Made by a program: the position numbers and the translations under genes. A stretch of 64,000 nt of DNA from Batkoa obscura (lineage: Eukaryota > Entomophthoromycota > Entomophthoromycetes > Entomophthorales > Batkoaceae): the NCBI GenBank assembly GCA_030770535.1, contig JASVEC010000041.1, positions 62,001 to 126,000 on the forward strand. The letters run 5' to 3'. The notes under the pieces are model-generated. The model was not told the origin of the DNA, searched no databases, and was given only the letters and a program-made list of their open reading frames with translations. How positions within the stretch are numbered: the first letter of the stretch is position 1; each line of letters begins with the position of its first letter. This document shows, piece after piece, positions 1-12,845 of this stretch.

Positions 1-799
1 TTTTACTTTACTACTAAACTGTATTAGAAACACCTTAAATCAGTCTCAACACAAGCAATATCTATTGACTATTGCTACTTCAGCAGCACAATACAGCTAT
101 CAACACTTACAGTTGAATGAAATAACTAAATTTGTTGACTATGTTAATATTATGACTTATGGTAATTAAACTAGTATTATTTCTTTGTTTGCAAACTAAA
201 AATTAGATTTTACTGGTCCATGGTCTCAGCAATGTCATCATCAGTCTAATTTATTACCTGATCCAAATAATCCAAGTCAATTAAGCTGCTTTAAAGCAAT
301 TAATGACTATATTAGTGGAGGTAATCGACATACTAGTATTTTGGCTTGACTTAATGAAAAATAAATAGGTATTAGAAGAGATCAAATAGTAATGGGGGTG
401 CCATTTTATGCCCGTGGTTTTACAAAACTTGAACTTAATGAATCCCACCCACCAACTTCGTGCACTGGATATCAAACAAAGTATGGAGCATTACCACCAG
501 GTAAAGCAGAAGCAGGAGTTTATCAATATCATGAGCTACACAATGATCATTTAACTAAAGTTATTGGTACAAACAATAAAGAGGATAAGTATTTTTTATT
601 TTTTAATGAAACTACCAAAGCTACGCATTTGTATGATCCTGTTGAAACTACTTTTATCTCTTTTGATGACCCACAGTCTTTAGCATGGAAATGCTTTCAT
701 GTTAAGACTAATGGACTTGGTGGAATCATGATTTGGGAGTTGTATGGGGATTATCAAAATAAGTTGGTGAATGCTATCTGTTCTAATTTATGTACCTGA
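1..799 (+). CDS. GH18 chitinase, 3' part (enters from the left edge)
   Basis: C-terminal portion of a glycoside hydrolase family 18 chitinase, which cleaves beta-1,4-GlcNAc polymers and is likely secreted. Exons read 1-161, 207-320 and 369-799; introns 162-206 and 321-368 are GTAA...TAG and 45-48 nt long. Splicing gives FVDYVNIMTYDFTGPWS, then ISGGIRRDQIVMGVPFYARG, which are beta-6 and beta-7 strand motifs of the GH18 barrel. The final part (GGIMIWELYGDY) is the usual last strand. The catalytic DxxDxDxE motif should lie upstream, outside the window, so activity cannot be judged. Unspliced reading shows several stops, but all fall inside the two introns, so the gene looks intact here. The stop codon is at 797-799. 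The family call is firm; the subclass is not assigned. Confidence 0.85.
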
Positions 800-2174
800 T
801 ATTTAAATAAAGTCAAACGTTACGTTGTATACTATATAAGCCTAATTAAATGTGCTTAGCCACCCTTTATAGGGGCCGTTTTTGTTCCTTATTACTGTGA
901 ATTTTTTATTGCAAGCAATTAGAATAATAGCTTTAATAAATGATAGTAAAATAAACAGATGCTTATTGTTCCCTGTGGCACTAAATTAAATAATATTACA
1001 ACATTATCTTGCTTTATATCAAGATTATACTTTAAAGCAGCCTTAATTGAATTTTTAATACTAGATAGCTTATATTTCTTTATAACGATCAATCCAACAG
1101 CATAAAACATATATATTTATTATGCTTATTATGGAGACCATAACAAAAAATAAATACAAATTTTGTGTAAACGCTTGATAGAGGATAGGTGTAATAGTAG
1201 GGATTATAATATACTTAGCATATTAGCTTATAATATAAACTAGTAAAGCAGCCAAATATGACATATTGAGAAAGATCCTCATATGGATTAATTTGATATT
1301 TGATATCGCTTTTAATAGTTTTATTAGAGTGTATTGTTACAGTAAATATAAACCTAGTGATAAGTAAATATAATTAAGAATTTAAATATGTCAGACCTAA
1401 TCATTTCATCTTTAAATTCTATACAATTCGTTGGTTACAGTTAAACATATTGATATCAAATTATGTAACAAATTAATAGATCCTAAATCAAAAGTATGCC
1501 TTGCTTCTTAAAATATGTGTGATATTATCTAACTTATCATCCATTTAAGTCCAGATAAACATTAAAACAACCGATCAATTTTTAAAAAGGGAGCAGTTCT
1601 AGGTTAATACTTACACAAATTAACAGTAAACGATTATCAAAGGTTGACTCAAGGGCTATGTAAGCCGACTTGAGATCCATTTTAAAACAACCTGACCAAT
1701 GGATATAGAAAGTAATTTACACAAGACATTAGCCACTCAAAACATTTTATAAAGGTGCCAAATTAGGAATTAATAAAATCTTCCAAGTCACTGAGAGCTG
1801 AATGATGTGTAAGCTAAGTTCTGATCAATTAATCGTTATTATAGCTAACTAAACAATAAAAAGAAAGCCAAAATTTGAAATGACATATTTTCGATTTTTT
1901 ATTACTCGCATTTTAGTCATTTAATTTACGATTTAAACTTTAGGACAAATTTGGCTGAATTAGAATAACGAACCAAGTTAAGCATACACGAATAGAAATC
2001 TATAAAATTACAACTTAATTAAACTTGATTTGCAATAGAAAACAGCGCCCAATTAAAGTGAACAAAGTTCCAAACCAGATAATGAACTTCAAAATTAATA
2101 ATTACTTTTATATCTCTAATTTCAAGGTTAACTAAAAGCCCACTTAAAAACTTAATAAACAGTAAAATAAAACA
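800..2174. other. Intergenic, chitinase to Rab gene
   Basis: AT-rich spacer of 1.4 kb. It holds the chitinase 3' flank and the 5' flank of the Rab GTPase. No conserved coding segment, RNA or repeat was recognised; open frames here are short and lack any family signature. Confidence 0.5.
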
Positions 2175-3054
<880 letters not shown>

Positions 3055-3381
3055 GCTAAATCCTTATAAATACGTAAATAGTGTTATTATTTCATCTATA
3101 TTATAAATGAATCAATTTTAAATACTAGTTTTTGGATTTTATTTATTTAGTTTTATATGAAATAATTTAGATTACATACATTAAAGTATTAAGCTTACCA
3201 CTTAATTTAGTAGCAGTACATTACATTTAATATAGTATGAATTCACAACAATTTTCGTAAACGACAATTAGAAAAATAAGATAAATTTAATTTATAATCC
3301 CAATACAGTGATTTATTGTCAATAGAAAGTTTATAAATTTATGTTGAAAAAGTAAGTTGTTAAGAGTAGATCCAAAAGTAA

Positions 3382-3463
3382 TGTCAACTGTGGGGTTCGA
3401 ACCCACGCCTCTCTCGAGATTGCATCTTAAGTGCAACGCCTTAGACCGCTCGGCCAAATTGAC
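3382..3463 (-). tRNA. tRNA-Leu (anticodon UAA)
   Basis: The reverse complement folds as a class II tRNA. The acceptor stem GTCAATT pairs with AGTTGAC (one G-T pair). The D arm is TGGCCGAGCGGTCTAAGGC, the anticodon stem TTGCA/TGCAA encloses loop CTTAAGA with anticodon TAA, and a short variable arm precedes the T arm with GGTTCGAACCC. The discriminator base is A. It has no intron. A/B box promoter sequences coincide with the D and T arms. Confidence 0.95.
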
Positions 3464-3863
3464 TTGTTATCTTCTTCTTGTATGCTGTAGCATAATTGTA
3501 TCTATTAATACAAATTTGTATGTGTACTAAATAATCAAAAATGTAATATGGCCCAAATTAAGGCAGTATTCAATGTATAAATATAAGTCATTTAAATAAC
3601 TTTTGCCCCTATTGATAACGGCTTTAATTTTAAAATAATATAATATGATATAATATGTTGATATCTAAAAATATTATGGTAATACTTTTTACTACTTTTT
3701 TTAAATATTTTGCATTATACTGAAACTAAACTTTATTTATGCTCTAAAAAGTAACTAACTTTGTATTTTATGAACAATAAAGCAAATAATACTAAATAGA
3801 GTCTACTAAAGCATCAAGCTTCAAATTATGTTTCATCTTAATACCTATAATATATTGAAAATC

Positions 3864-3962
3864 TGGGAGTGTTTTTTTGGCTTCATTATTTTTTCCATTT
3901 TTTAAGCGCTATTTAAGCGGAAAATTTGTTAGTAAATTCTTAAACACAAAAATACGTCCTCA
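3864..3962 (+). mobile_element. MITE copy, about 99 bp
   Basis: Starts TGGGAGTGTTTTTTT and ends near TACGTCCTCA, which are inverted relatives of the family ends. The inner palindrome centred on AAGCGCTATTT is intact. Confidence 0.8.
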
Positions 3963-4218
3963 TGTCTACTATAGTTTTTAATGTATCAAAATAATTTATA
4001 ACTATGATTTAATAGATATTATAAACATTGCTTTCATCAAATTCTAAATTCTTTTACTTATCAATTTTTTTTGCAATAATTAAAATCCAGGTCCTTTTGG
4101 CCAAAAAGTTTCGAATAGTATTAACATTTTATGCTATTCAAGTTTTAAAATATTCTCAAATTATTAAACCTACATACAATAGTGATTTTTAACAATTACA
4201 ACTTGAAATTAAATAATC

Positions 4219-4286
4219 AGTTTCATCACTTTTTCCATTTTTTAAGTCCCATTTAAGTAGAGGGTTGTCAGTAAAATTCTTAAACT
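4219..4286 (+). mobile_element. MITE internal fragment
   Basis: Matches only the inner part of the family (TTTCATCACTTTTTCCATTT to AAAATTCTTAAAC). Both termini are missing, so this is a decayed copy. Confidence 0.6.
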
Positions 4287-4624
4287 ACCTTTCAAATATA
4301 GTACAAGGTTGTTAATTCAGACTTTGAAAATTATTATTATAAATGGGAATGTATTTTTGTTTATGTTGATTGTGGCTTATTGAAATTTATTTTTACAATG
4401 TTTGGACTCAGGTTTAATTATTTCAAGGATATTATCTCATAATTTGTCCATGATTTTTTATCCGATCAAGAATGCAAACAAAGCAAACAAATTAAAAATT
4501 TAGGGGAATTCATGCAATATGACTCAAAAATTAAGAAAGTGGAAAAATAAAATATACAATTTTATTAAAGGTATTTACTAAAACATGCAAGAATATAAAA
4601 AATACAAAATAAATAAACTTATTT

Positions 4625-5391
4625 TCAATTAACTTGATTAGACAGTTTAGATTTCAGTAGTTTTGATGGTGAGGGGGTGGCCTTTAGTTCTGCTTTTTCT
4701 TGTGAAGAAACAGATTTGGGGTTTCCTAGTGCAGTATTCGAAGATATACTTCCATGGTCTGTAGGGCTTTGAATTGAACTTTTGGTTGATTTGAAGTCAT
4801 GGAAATCACTATTTTCATATTTGACGTTATTTTTTAACTCATAGCTTATAATTTTGGATTTATAAATCTCTAATCTCTTAGTAAATCGGCATTTTCAATC
4901 TGTAACTTCTCGTTATCTAAATTAATAAAGCTCATGTATTCTAAATTATGCTTTAAATGTTGGCATGTTTCTTTGTAATCTTTTAACTCTTGCTCAATCT
5001 TTTGAACTGTATCCTCGTAATATCTTTTTCTTTCATCTAGCTGAGAATTTTCTAAATCTAACTTTACTTTTTCACTTTCAAGACATTTCAATTCATATTC
5101 TAACTTATCCTTCTCTTCTTGAAGTCGACAAAGTTGGGATTGGCTTGAGACCGTAGAATCGTATTGCTTTTTTACTACATTATCGTAATTAATTTGCATA
5201 AGATCTAATTTCTTTTTACATCGATTGTTGCTTTCGATCGCTTGTTCTAATTCTACTTCCAGATGTTTTATACTTTGGCATCGATATGACAATTCTTCGT
5301 TAAGTCTAGTTTCCTTTGCTTCAAGGTCATTAACCCTTTTTTTCAAACGATTTATTTGGTTTTCGTAGTCTTTGTTTTGGTTTTCAGACAT
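4625..5391 (-). CDS. Coiled-coil protein (possibly NUDE-like), with one apparent frameshift
   Basis: The frame from ATG at 5391 (MSENQNKDYENQ) runs for about 170 residues of almost unbroken coiled-coil heptads rich in E, K, L and Q, then stops at 4870. Directly beyond, another frame stays open to 4625. It continues the coiled coil (KRLEIYKSKIISYEL) and ends in a Ser/Pro/Lys-rich tail (TPSPSKLLKSKLSNQVN). The frame change falls around 4880-4887, next to a short T/A run, and is too tight for an intron; a one-base deletion or an assembly error fits best. Overall shape (N-terminal coiled coil, basic Ser/Pro tail) resembles NUDE/NDEL1 dynein regulators, but no diagnostic motif is visible, so that is only a guess. 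An ATG further 5' in frame would add a hydrophobic leader and is less likely. Confidence 0.6.
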
Positions 5392-7105
5392 AATTAGGTG
5401 GTTTTGGATATAAAATAAAGTATGTATGTTTAATATAATAACTTTGCAATAAAAAAATACAAATAAATAGAAAATCAAGTCTTATATACAAGGGGGTAGC
5501 AGAAACAGGTTAAATTATAACTGGGTTTCTTTAAAATCTTAAATGAATGAGGATATAAAAAAGAGCTTCAAAATGGAATGGAGACTTGATTTTGATTTTA
5601 ATAATACAAATAATAAAAACTATAAGTTGAACTTTCCAAGTTTGCAGATTTATTAATTCATTTTGGGTTTTTTTTTAACCAATCATATTCATTAACCTAC
5701 TCTCTGACCAACTAAATTTAACGGTTTTTGATAGATTGGAACATTGTGATGCTCTTTTTTAATATTTTTATGGATTAAAGCCAATAAAGTTATGTTTTTC
5801 TTAAACTCAGCCACACTGTTGAACTGTAGCTAATTAAATAATCTATTAACGAAATAGATTTGTATTTTATTGAGCTAATTTTAATAAGTGACATAGTTTG
5901 TTGGCACTTATTATGAAACCAAGTTTAAGAAATCAAAAATAAAATTATTGTTCTCAGTTAGAACAGTATCTGTAAAAAATAATCGAATAGTAAATAGTGA
6001 TATGAAAGCTAAGTCTGTTTATTGTCAACTATTAAGCTGATGATTGAATTAAAATGATACAAATTGCTTTGATTTACTACATCGAACTTCAATTTAAATT
6101 ATAACATAGTTTTCTAACTCAATAAAAATAAATTCAAAGTTAAACCAAAGAGATTGTTCCAAATTAAAGATTTGTCCAATAAAACTGGATTTAGTTAAAA
6201 TTAAATTTGAAGGTGAAGTTTTATATTAAATGCTTATTCTGGAGTATAAGTTTATTTCTATTAGGATATTAGAACTAACGAAGCTCTGTATGTTTATATC
6301 AAAGACTTTGCAACAAATAAAACATCAGATCTAAGTGCTTGGCTTCCTGAATCGGAGGAAAGGTCTAGATATCCTTCTTAAAGACGGTTTTATACTGTTT
6401 TATCAATTAATTTTAGATATTATATCCTAACTTGAGATATTTATTAAAAATAACACAAAAACGAAGGTTCATTTATTAAGAATTATTTTATTTTTTAAAT
6501 TGATTTGTATCAATGACAATAATTAAAACTGAGCCTATACTAAAAATATCCTACTTTTAATATTAAATGGAACGCTTGAATATATTTGAACTCTGTAGTC
6601 TATTATACACAATAAACTTATTGTAAATATCAAAGCTTTGAATTTTGATCAAGATAAACATTTTTTAGAAATATAAAGCAATTTTAGTAATTGTAATACA
6701 GGTCAGGTCTCAAAATAGTTAACAAAAATAATTAGTTTAGTATTAAAAAAATTATTATATTTATATTCGATCTACTTTAGCATCATTTCATTTAAAAAAT
6801 AAATCGAACTTAAAAATACAAAACCCTATTGATACATAGTTGTGTATATTGCCTATATGGTGTATTGAAAGTGGTATACATTCAACTTCTAGCTTATATT
6901 AAATGATAATAAGATATAAGAAAAGCTTAAATTTTCAAGAATATTTATATTGATTTTAAAATGATTTTACAATTATAGTAAATATAAATCTTGAAACTAC
7001 GCACCCAAAGGTCCAGGCATCATAGGAATTAAGTTGATAGCCAATTAGAAACCAACTCCCAACTTTAAAAAATAAAAAAATCGAAATATTTCTCAATACT
7101 TTAGA
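5392..7105. other. Intergenic, 1.7 kb, possible small exon remnants
   Basis: Mostly AT-rich spacer between divergently transcribed genes. Two short stretches look mildly coding on the plus strand: 5542-5658 (38 codons from an ATG) and 6265-6379 (listed separately). Neither matches a family I recognise. The last 100 bases are the 5' flank of the RQC1 homologue. Confidence 0.4.
6265..6379 (+). other. Possible orphan terminal exon
   Basis: Following a good acceptor (TTTCTATTAG), an open stretch of about 38 codons has balanced codon use (LYVYIKDFATNKTSDLSAWL) and ends in TAA. No convincing upstream exon was found. It may be a remnant of a gene or chance; no function assigned. Confidence 0.2.
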
Positions 7106-10100
7106 ATGTCATCAAGAGCGTTAAAAAAATTAAACAATAAGCAACAACCACTTGCCATAGAAGAGGAAGAGGTCTTCAAAGATGAATTGATGGCGAATAG
7201 CATTAAAATAAATAAAAAGAAGAATAAAAAAAATAAAAAAACACCATTGGTCGACCCAGTCTTAATTAGTCAACAGATTGAAATTGAGTCGATGCTTGCT
7301 GAAAATAATCAAGGGGATGCGGAAACAGAATCAAAGAATAACAAGAACCTCAGTTCGGTAATACATATATATATATAAATATATTCCATTAATTGTATAA
7401 TAGTCAGAAGTAGAAGAAGAAGAAAAAAATAAAGAAAATATTAAGGAATTAAATGAAAGTAAAGATGACAAGGAAAAAAGTGAGGATACGAGTGAAGAGG
7501 AAAGCGAAGGAGAAGTAGCATCTAATAAAGCGATAAATCCATTTTTATTGGTAAGTTGATTTAAAATTGAAAAATCATAATTAAAATAATAAAAGCTTGG
7601 TAATGATGACGAAGTTGAAATGGATAATGAAGACCAGAGTGAAGATTTAAAAGAAGATATAGTATTATTTTTAATAACTAATTTTCAAAAGTGCTCAATT
7701 TAAATAGGATAACAAGCCGATAAAAAATATAAAAAATAACAAAAAGAAGAAAAAGAAGAGCAAAAAGAGAGTAGCAAAAGTAGACGAAGAAAACGAGTTA
7801 GAAGATAAAGAGTTTGACAGAATTTTAGAAGACATCAGAAAAAAGTAATAATATTGGAAATAATTTAGTTTTTATTTATCAATTTTTAACTAGATTCCAA
7901 GATCACGATATTAACTTCAAAACTAATAATAATAACAATAATCGAGTTGGGGAGCAAGATGTTGATATATTAAAGAAATTGTTAAATATCAATGTTAAAT
8001 GCTTAGATCCATTAATAGAGACGACCAGATTGTTTGGATCTAGAATTGTATTTACTTTTTACTTTTAATTTATTAAGCTAATTTTATCCTATTCAGGTTA
8101 ATGAAGAAATCCGAAAGAAGAAATTTTCAAGGTAATTAGAAAACAACCAATAGCTAGTTATTTTATTGACAAAAAATAGATTTGCTGGGCGTTGTCTTTT
8201 AGCAAGTCCAAGGGATTTCTGGCCTATGCCACAAAATTTAGGTTTAAGTATGGGTCAGGGAGAAAAAGTGGAAAGTAAGTATACGTATTCAGTAGATTAA
8301 ATTGAAGCTAAAAATTAGATATTACTTATTTCAACTTCCAACATGGTCCACGGTATAGAGATGCTCAAAAAGCGTTTTATCAAGGAGTGGCCAGCTTAGA
8401 TCCCAATGCTATAGCGGGGTTATCTGGAATGTTCCCTTATCATGTTGATACCCTTTTACAATTATCCGATATAGCCAAAAATTCTGGTAATATGACTGAG
8501 GCATTTGAGCTTATAGGTAATAGTACATACTTACTATTAAACTCAATTTAATCGCATTTCTAAAGAGAGGGCTTTATTCGCATGTGAAAGAGGTTTTAGC
8601 CCTTCATTTTCTTTAACTAGTGGATTATGTAGATTAAATTATGATCAGTTAGAAAATAGGTAAATAGTTCTAATCTATTAATAATATTGATTTATTTTTT
8701 AGATCCTTCTACTTGGCATTATATCGCCATATCCAAAATCTATCAAGACAAGGTTGTTGGAGAACAGCATTGGAATTTACAAAATTAATATTAAGGTAGC
8801 AAGCACAATTATAGTTTTGTTATGTTTATTTAATTCTAATGTTTAGTTTTGATCCTGTTCATGACAATTTGTGCGCTTTGTTACATTTGGATTTCCTTGC
8901 TTTAAAAGCGCAGCAATATTCTTATTTGTTAGAATTTAACGAACAGTGGATTGATTCTGAATATATTTCAAGCTTGCCTAATTATCATTATTCTTGCGCT
9001 TTAGCTGCATTTCATGTGAATCAAAACACTAAAGAAACAGTTAATTCTAAGCTTGAAAAGGTAAGCTTACTTACTTAGTGTTACAATTAGTTAATCATTC
9101 TTTAGAATTACGATCATATTGATATGCTATCCTCTGCAATTATTTTATATCCTAATGTTATTTTAAATTTAATCAAAAAGACAGGGATTTCGATTGACGC
9201 TCCTACAGGGATTATAGAGCAGCATTTAAGCCTATTAGAGTCTAAAAGTAATTTTATACTTATTTCCTATTTAATTTGATTCTAAGCTCTATTTAGTTTC
9301 CAATAGCCAGGAATCTCAGATCAAACTGTTAGCTGACCTCTATACTGAAAGAGCTTTTTCTCTTTGGAAACTTCCAAGTGTAAGTCGTTATTAATTTAAC
9401 TTTTTCTTAACTTAATTTAATATCCTTAGGTTACTGATATTATTTCTGATGCAATTAAATTAGCAAGTGATAAGTTGAGAGATAGTAACAATGAGACTGT
9501 TTTATTAAGTAAAGAGATTTGGAGCGCAGATTCTACTAATGAAATACCTTTAAATTTATGCCGTCACATCTTAATTTCAGGTAAAAGGATTATCCTTGTA
9601 AATGGATGAGATATTAATAATTTAGAATTCTCTGATCTTAATAAGCATCTCCCTAAAGATTTAAGGAGTCGAGCCATTTATGCCCATGATCCTTTACCAC
9701 CTCCAGATTCTGTTAGTTTATACGATGATTTCAAGTATCTTCCAGGGTATACACAGGATGGCTCAAATATAATTACAATGGATTCAATTTCTGGTCTATT
9801 GGAAAGGATTCGAAATGGGGTAAGAAACGTTTTAACTCAAGATAGTTCCAATAATGTAAGATAGTATATGTATGAATTTAACATTTCTAACCCTTTCTTT
9901 AGGACACTAACCAACTTCTAAATGCTTTAAAGTAAGTTCATCTCAATGTGTCATTTAGTTTATTTATCAATTTTAGTGCGGAAAATCGCCCAGGTGTACT
10001 TCAAGAATTATATAATTGGCTACAAAGCAGTACTACTCCTTCTAATGATCCTAATGGTTTACCAGATGATGTTTCTACAGATTCAGGAGACGAAAATTAA
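7106..10100 (+). CDS. RQC1: RQC1/TCF25 ribosome quality-control protein
   Basis: Homologue of yeast Rqc1 and human TCF25, a component of the ribosome-associated quality-control complex that promotes ubiquitination of stalled nascent chains on 60S subunits by Ltn1/listerin. The gene has well over ten short introns. The N-terminal third is acidic and Lys-rich (runs of E/D and KKNKKNKK), as in the family. The C-terminal TCF25 domain is well conserved: FPYHVDTLLQLSDIAKNSGN, FSLTSGLCRLNYDQLENRSF, YLALYRHIQNLSRQGCWRTA and LEFTKLILSFDPVHDN, followed by helical repeats and an acidic end (stop at 10098-10100). The start ATG at 7106 is the first in frame. Examples of introns: after 7356, GTAATACATA...ATAATAG, and around 8042-8097. 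Strong family match; exact exon borders need transcript data. Confidence 0.9.
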
Positions 10101-10555
10101 GTAAAAAATTAGAAAGTCTTTAATCTTTGTTATAGTTTTTACGATTTTATATCAAAATTGCAATCTTTGAAATAAAGATGCTGGATAGAGTCAAGTAGTA
10201 AAACAGTCAAGCATTTAAATAATAAAAATATAAAAAAATGGAAAATGTTTTATGCAATATATTATATAAATTAAATATAAACATATCAGTAAAAAATTAT
10301 GACGCAATTATGTGTTTCAAAATATTGCGAAATTTTGTTCCAAAATGGAATCATTTCTTTCAATGTATCATTTCTCTCATTAAGGATAGTCAAATGTTAA
10401 ATTATGTGTAATCTTTTAATTTTTAAGACATCGTCTGACCTATAAAATGTTTATTAATTAGCTTAACTTGTTGAAGAAGATACACATTAGATATTAATGC
10501 TATTAAACTAACATATATAACTTTATAAATAAAATACTTTTTTAATGGGCTATCA
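10101..10555. other. Convergent intergenic spacer
   Basis: Spacer between the 3' ends of the RQC1 homologue and the SAM-domain gene. AT-rich; nothing else recognised. Confidence 0.5.
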
Positions 10556-11183
10556 TCACCTTGAACTTGGCTCCCTAAGTCTAACAAGTTCCAAATTTAA
10601 TTTAGATATTTCTTGTACAATGAGTTTGATAACAGCATCTGGAGGGTATTTAATAATAATTTTAATTAGTTAAACTGAAATACCTCTTTCTTTTAACGCT
10701 GCAACGACTTTATTATCGCTAATTTGATATCCTCCAAACATTTCATCTTCATAACACTTTTTAAAATAATTAATTATTAGGACTAAAAGTAATTTGCTTT
10801 CTTACGACGTCTTCAATTGTATCTAGATAAATTTCTAATAAAAGAGATGTGTCAAAACTAAAAGGTTTACCTGGAGGAGCATAATCTTCTGAAAAAATTG
10901 GAATATTGAACCTCACTTTAAGCTCATAAATAGCTTTCAAAAGCTGAATTCTTTTACCCAAAGATTTGAGATTTAGATCAAGTAGCGTTTCATGGTCTAA
11001 ATATACCAATACCTCACCTGTTATGCCTTCATCTTTTTGTTAAAATTGATATTTATTCAGAAAAATTACTAGCTATTTTAGTTTACCCTGAAATTTTTGA
11101 ATGTAACTGTTAAACCCTATGGTACCTAACCATGATGCTACTTGCTCACTCGTCCATGTCAATACATTATCTTCCATTGACAT
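10556..11183 (-). CDS. Short Ste50-like SAM-domain protein
   Basis: Four exons (11183-11087, 11032-10806, 10756-10684, 10638-10556) give about 159 aa. The N-terminal SAM domain is clear: WTSEQVASWLGTIGFNSYI, EGITGEVLVYLDHETLLDLN and LGKRIQLLKAIYELK, followed by a Pro-containing linker (NIPIFSEDYAPPGKPF). The C-terminus is a short coiled segment (VIKLIVQEISKLNLELVRLRE). This order, including the helix right after the linker, resembles fungal Ste50/Ubc2 adaptors that connect Cdc42/PAK to the MAPKKK Ste11. The RA domain that normally closes those proteins is absent. Introns are 45-54 nt. Two ATGs (11183 and 11177) are in frame; either could start. The SAM call is firm; the Ste50 assignment is moderate. 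Confidence 0.75.
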
Positions 11184-12054
11184 TAAATTAAATGATTAAA
11201 AGTATAAAATAAAATAATCAGAAGTCGATTGTTCCATAAATCTACAAAACACTAACCCTTATTTGTAAGAATAATATGTATTTTTACTATTTTAGTTAGT
11301 GCTTTAAAGGTAAAATTATTTAACTTACCTTATTTGTGTGTTTGTTCTCAAATTTCGTCATTTGGTTTGTTTTTATAGGTGATAGTCTCATGAATGTTTT
11401 ATTTAATAAGGTTCATATTTGTTATTACTGTTCAATTGTTTATTATTCAAATGTAGCATTTATACTAATGCCTGCTTTAATTAATATATGCCGTGAAGAC
11501 ATATTGTCAATCTAAATAGCAGTCTTAAATCTATAGGAGTTTAAGAGTTCGATTTATGTATCTAACAATGCCTATTTTGAGGCTACAAAATGGTATTTAA
11601 GAGACGTTAGACTAAAAAAAGATATAAGAAAACAACTCAAATACTGATGTCAATAGATAATCAAGCAATAATAGCACTTTACTTATTAAAAATTTATTAT
11701 TAATATATTGCTTAAAGGTTTATTAATTAATTAATATAAAATAATTTTACTCATTTGATATTTTTATACTTTGTTAATAAATATTACTTTATTTAGCTAT
11801 GAGTTTACAAAATTTGATTTGTATAAACCTATTTCATAAAACGATATTTTATGATTATATATATTATGTTTCATCTGTTATCTATTTTAATATCTATCAT
11901 TTATCATTTATCATTTATCATTTATCATTTATCATTTATCCATTAACTATCTAGTATTTATTATCTAATTTATTTTATTATTTAAAATATATCAGTTATA
12001 AATTACAATCTTAAAATCTCAATTAATTATTTAGTAAAGCTTTATAATCAAAAT
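11184..12054. other. Intergenic, 0.87 kb
   Basis: AT-rich spacer holding the promoter of the SAM gene and the 3' flank of the GPI-protein gene. It includes a TATCATT microsatellite listed separately. No genes recognised. Confidence 0.5.
11895..11941. repeat. TATCATT microsatellite
   Basis: About six and a half perfect tandem copies of the 7-mer TATCATT. Confidence 0.95.
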
Positions 12055-12845
12055 TTAAACGATAATGAAGGTAATAAAAAGAAAGGTAACTAAGCTAGAG
12101 ACAGAAGCTTTAACTATAGAAGCATTGGAAGTGGCTGATTTAACAGAATTCTCTTCTCTAGGCTTTGAACCATCACCAGTACAAGGACCAGAAACACATG
12201 TACCAAGTAAATAAGCTAACTCTTTCCTGCAAGTTTTAGTAGAGGGTATAAATTTAGTTGGACAAGCAGTAACCTTATCAGGATTCAAATTAATGATAAG
12301 TTTCTTATTAACAAAGTTAACTGTCCAACAAACTAATTTCTCTTCGCTATCATCGACATAAACACCAACTTTAAGGGTATCAAAACCACCTTTACCAATG
12401 GCTAACTCTTTTATTACCCAAGAGCTTTGAACTGTTTTATATATGGGATCTGCGCCATCTTTAAAACTACTAAAATCTTTACCGATATCTACCCCTTCAC
12501 CAGCCGGAAAATCTAAAGAAAAGGTGGTGCTGTTTTTGCATGGAAGTAGCAAGGTTTTATTATCTTTAGATGCCTCTGGGTAAAAATAGGTAAATTGATA
12601 AACTCCAGCGTATTTGGTTGTGTCTGTATTTGCTACTTTTCCTGGTCCTTGACCCACCGCTAAAGGTTCACTACTACTTCCATCACTGCTTCCATCACTG
12701 CTTCCATCACTGCTATCGCTTGATTTAGAATCTAAATTTGATTTAGTGATTATTACTTTAATAATCTTATAGTAAACTTACCGCTACACAACAAAGCAGA
12801 TGTAAAAAATAATAAGGTGATATAAGATAATGTTAGATATTTCAT
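12055..12845 (-). CDS. Predicted GPI-anchored, Ser-rich surface protein
   Basis: Two exons (12845-12782 and 12731-12055; 50 nt intron with branch-like CACTAAATC) give about 246 aa. The N-terminus is a signal peptide (MKYLTLSYITLLFFTSALLC). It is followed by a Ser/Asp linker with three DGSS units encoded by a 12 bp tandem repeat (12681-12713 region). A roughly 150-residue domain with six cysteines comes next, then a Ser/Ala-rich stretch and a hydrophobic tail (VSSLVTFLFITFIIV), the layout of a GPI-attachment signal. The central domain was not recognised. It is probably a cell-wall or plasma-membrane protein; function unknown. A TATATATA element lies about 85 bases upstream of the start. Confidence 0.8.

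Larger units (their letters stand above)
3464..4624. other. Intergenic with MITE sequences
   Basis: No coding signal recognised. It contains one nearly full MITE (3864-3962) and one internal MITE fragment (4219-4286), listed separately. The rest is AT-rich spacer. Confidence 0.5.

Noticed and set aside
1-400. Chitinase as a pseudogene because of several in-frame stops
   Set aside because: All stops fall within two introns (162-206 and 321-368) whose removal restores typical GH18 motifs.
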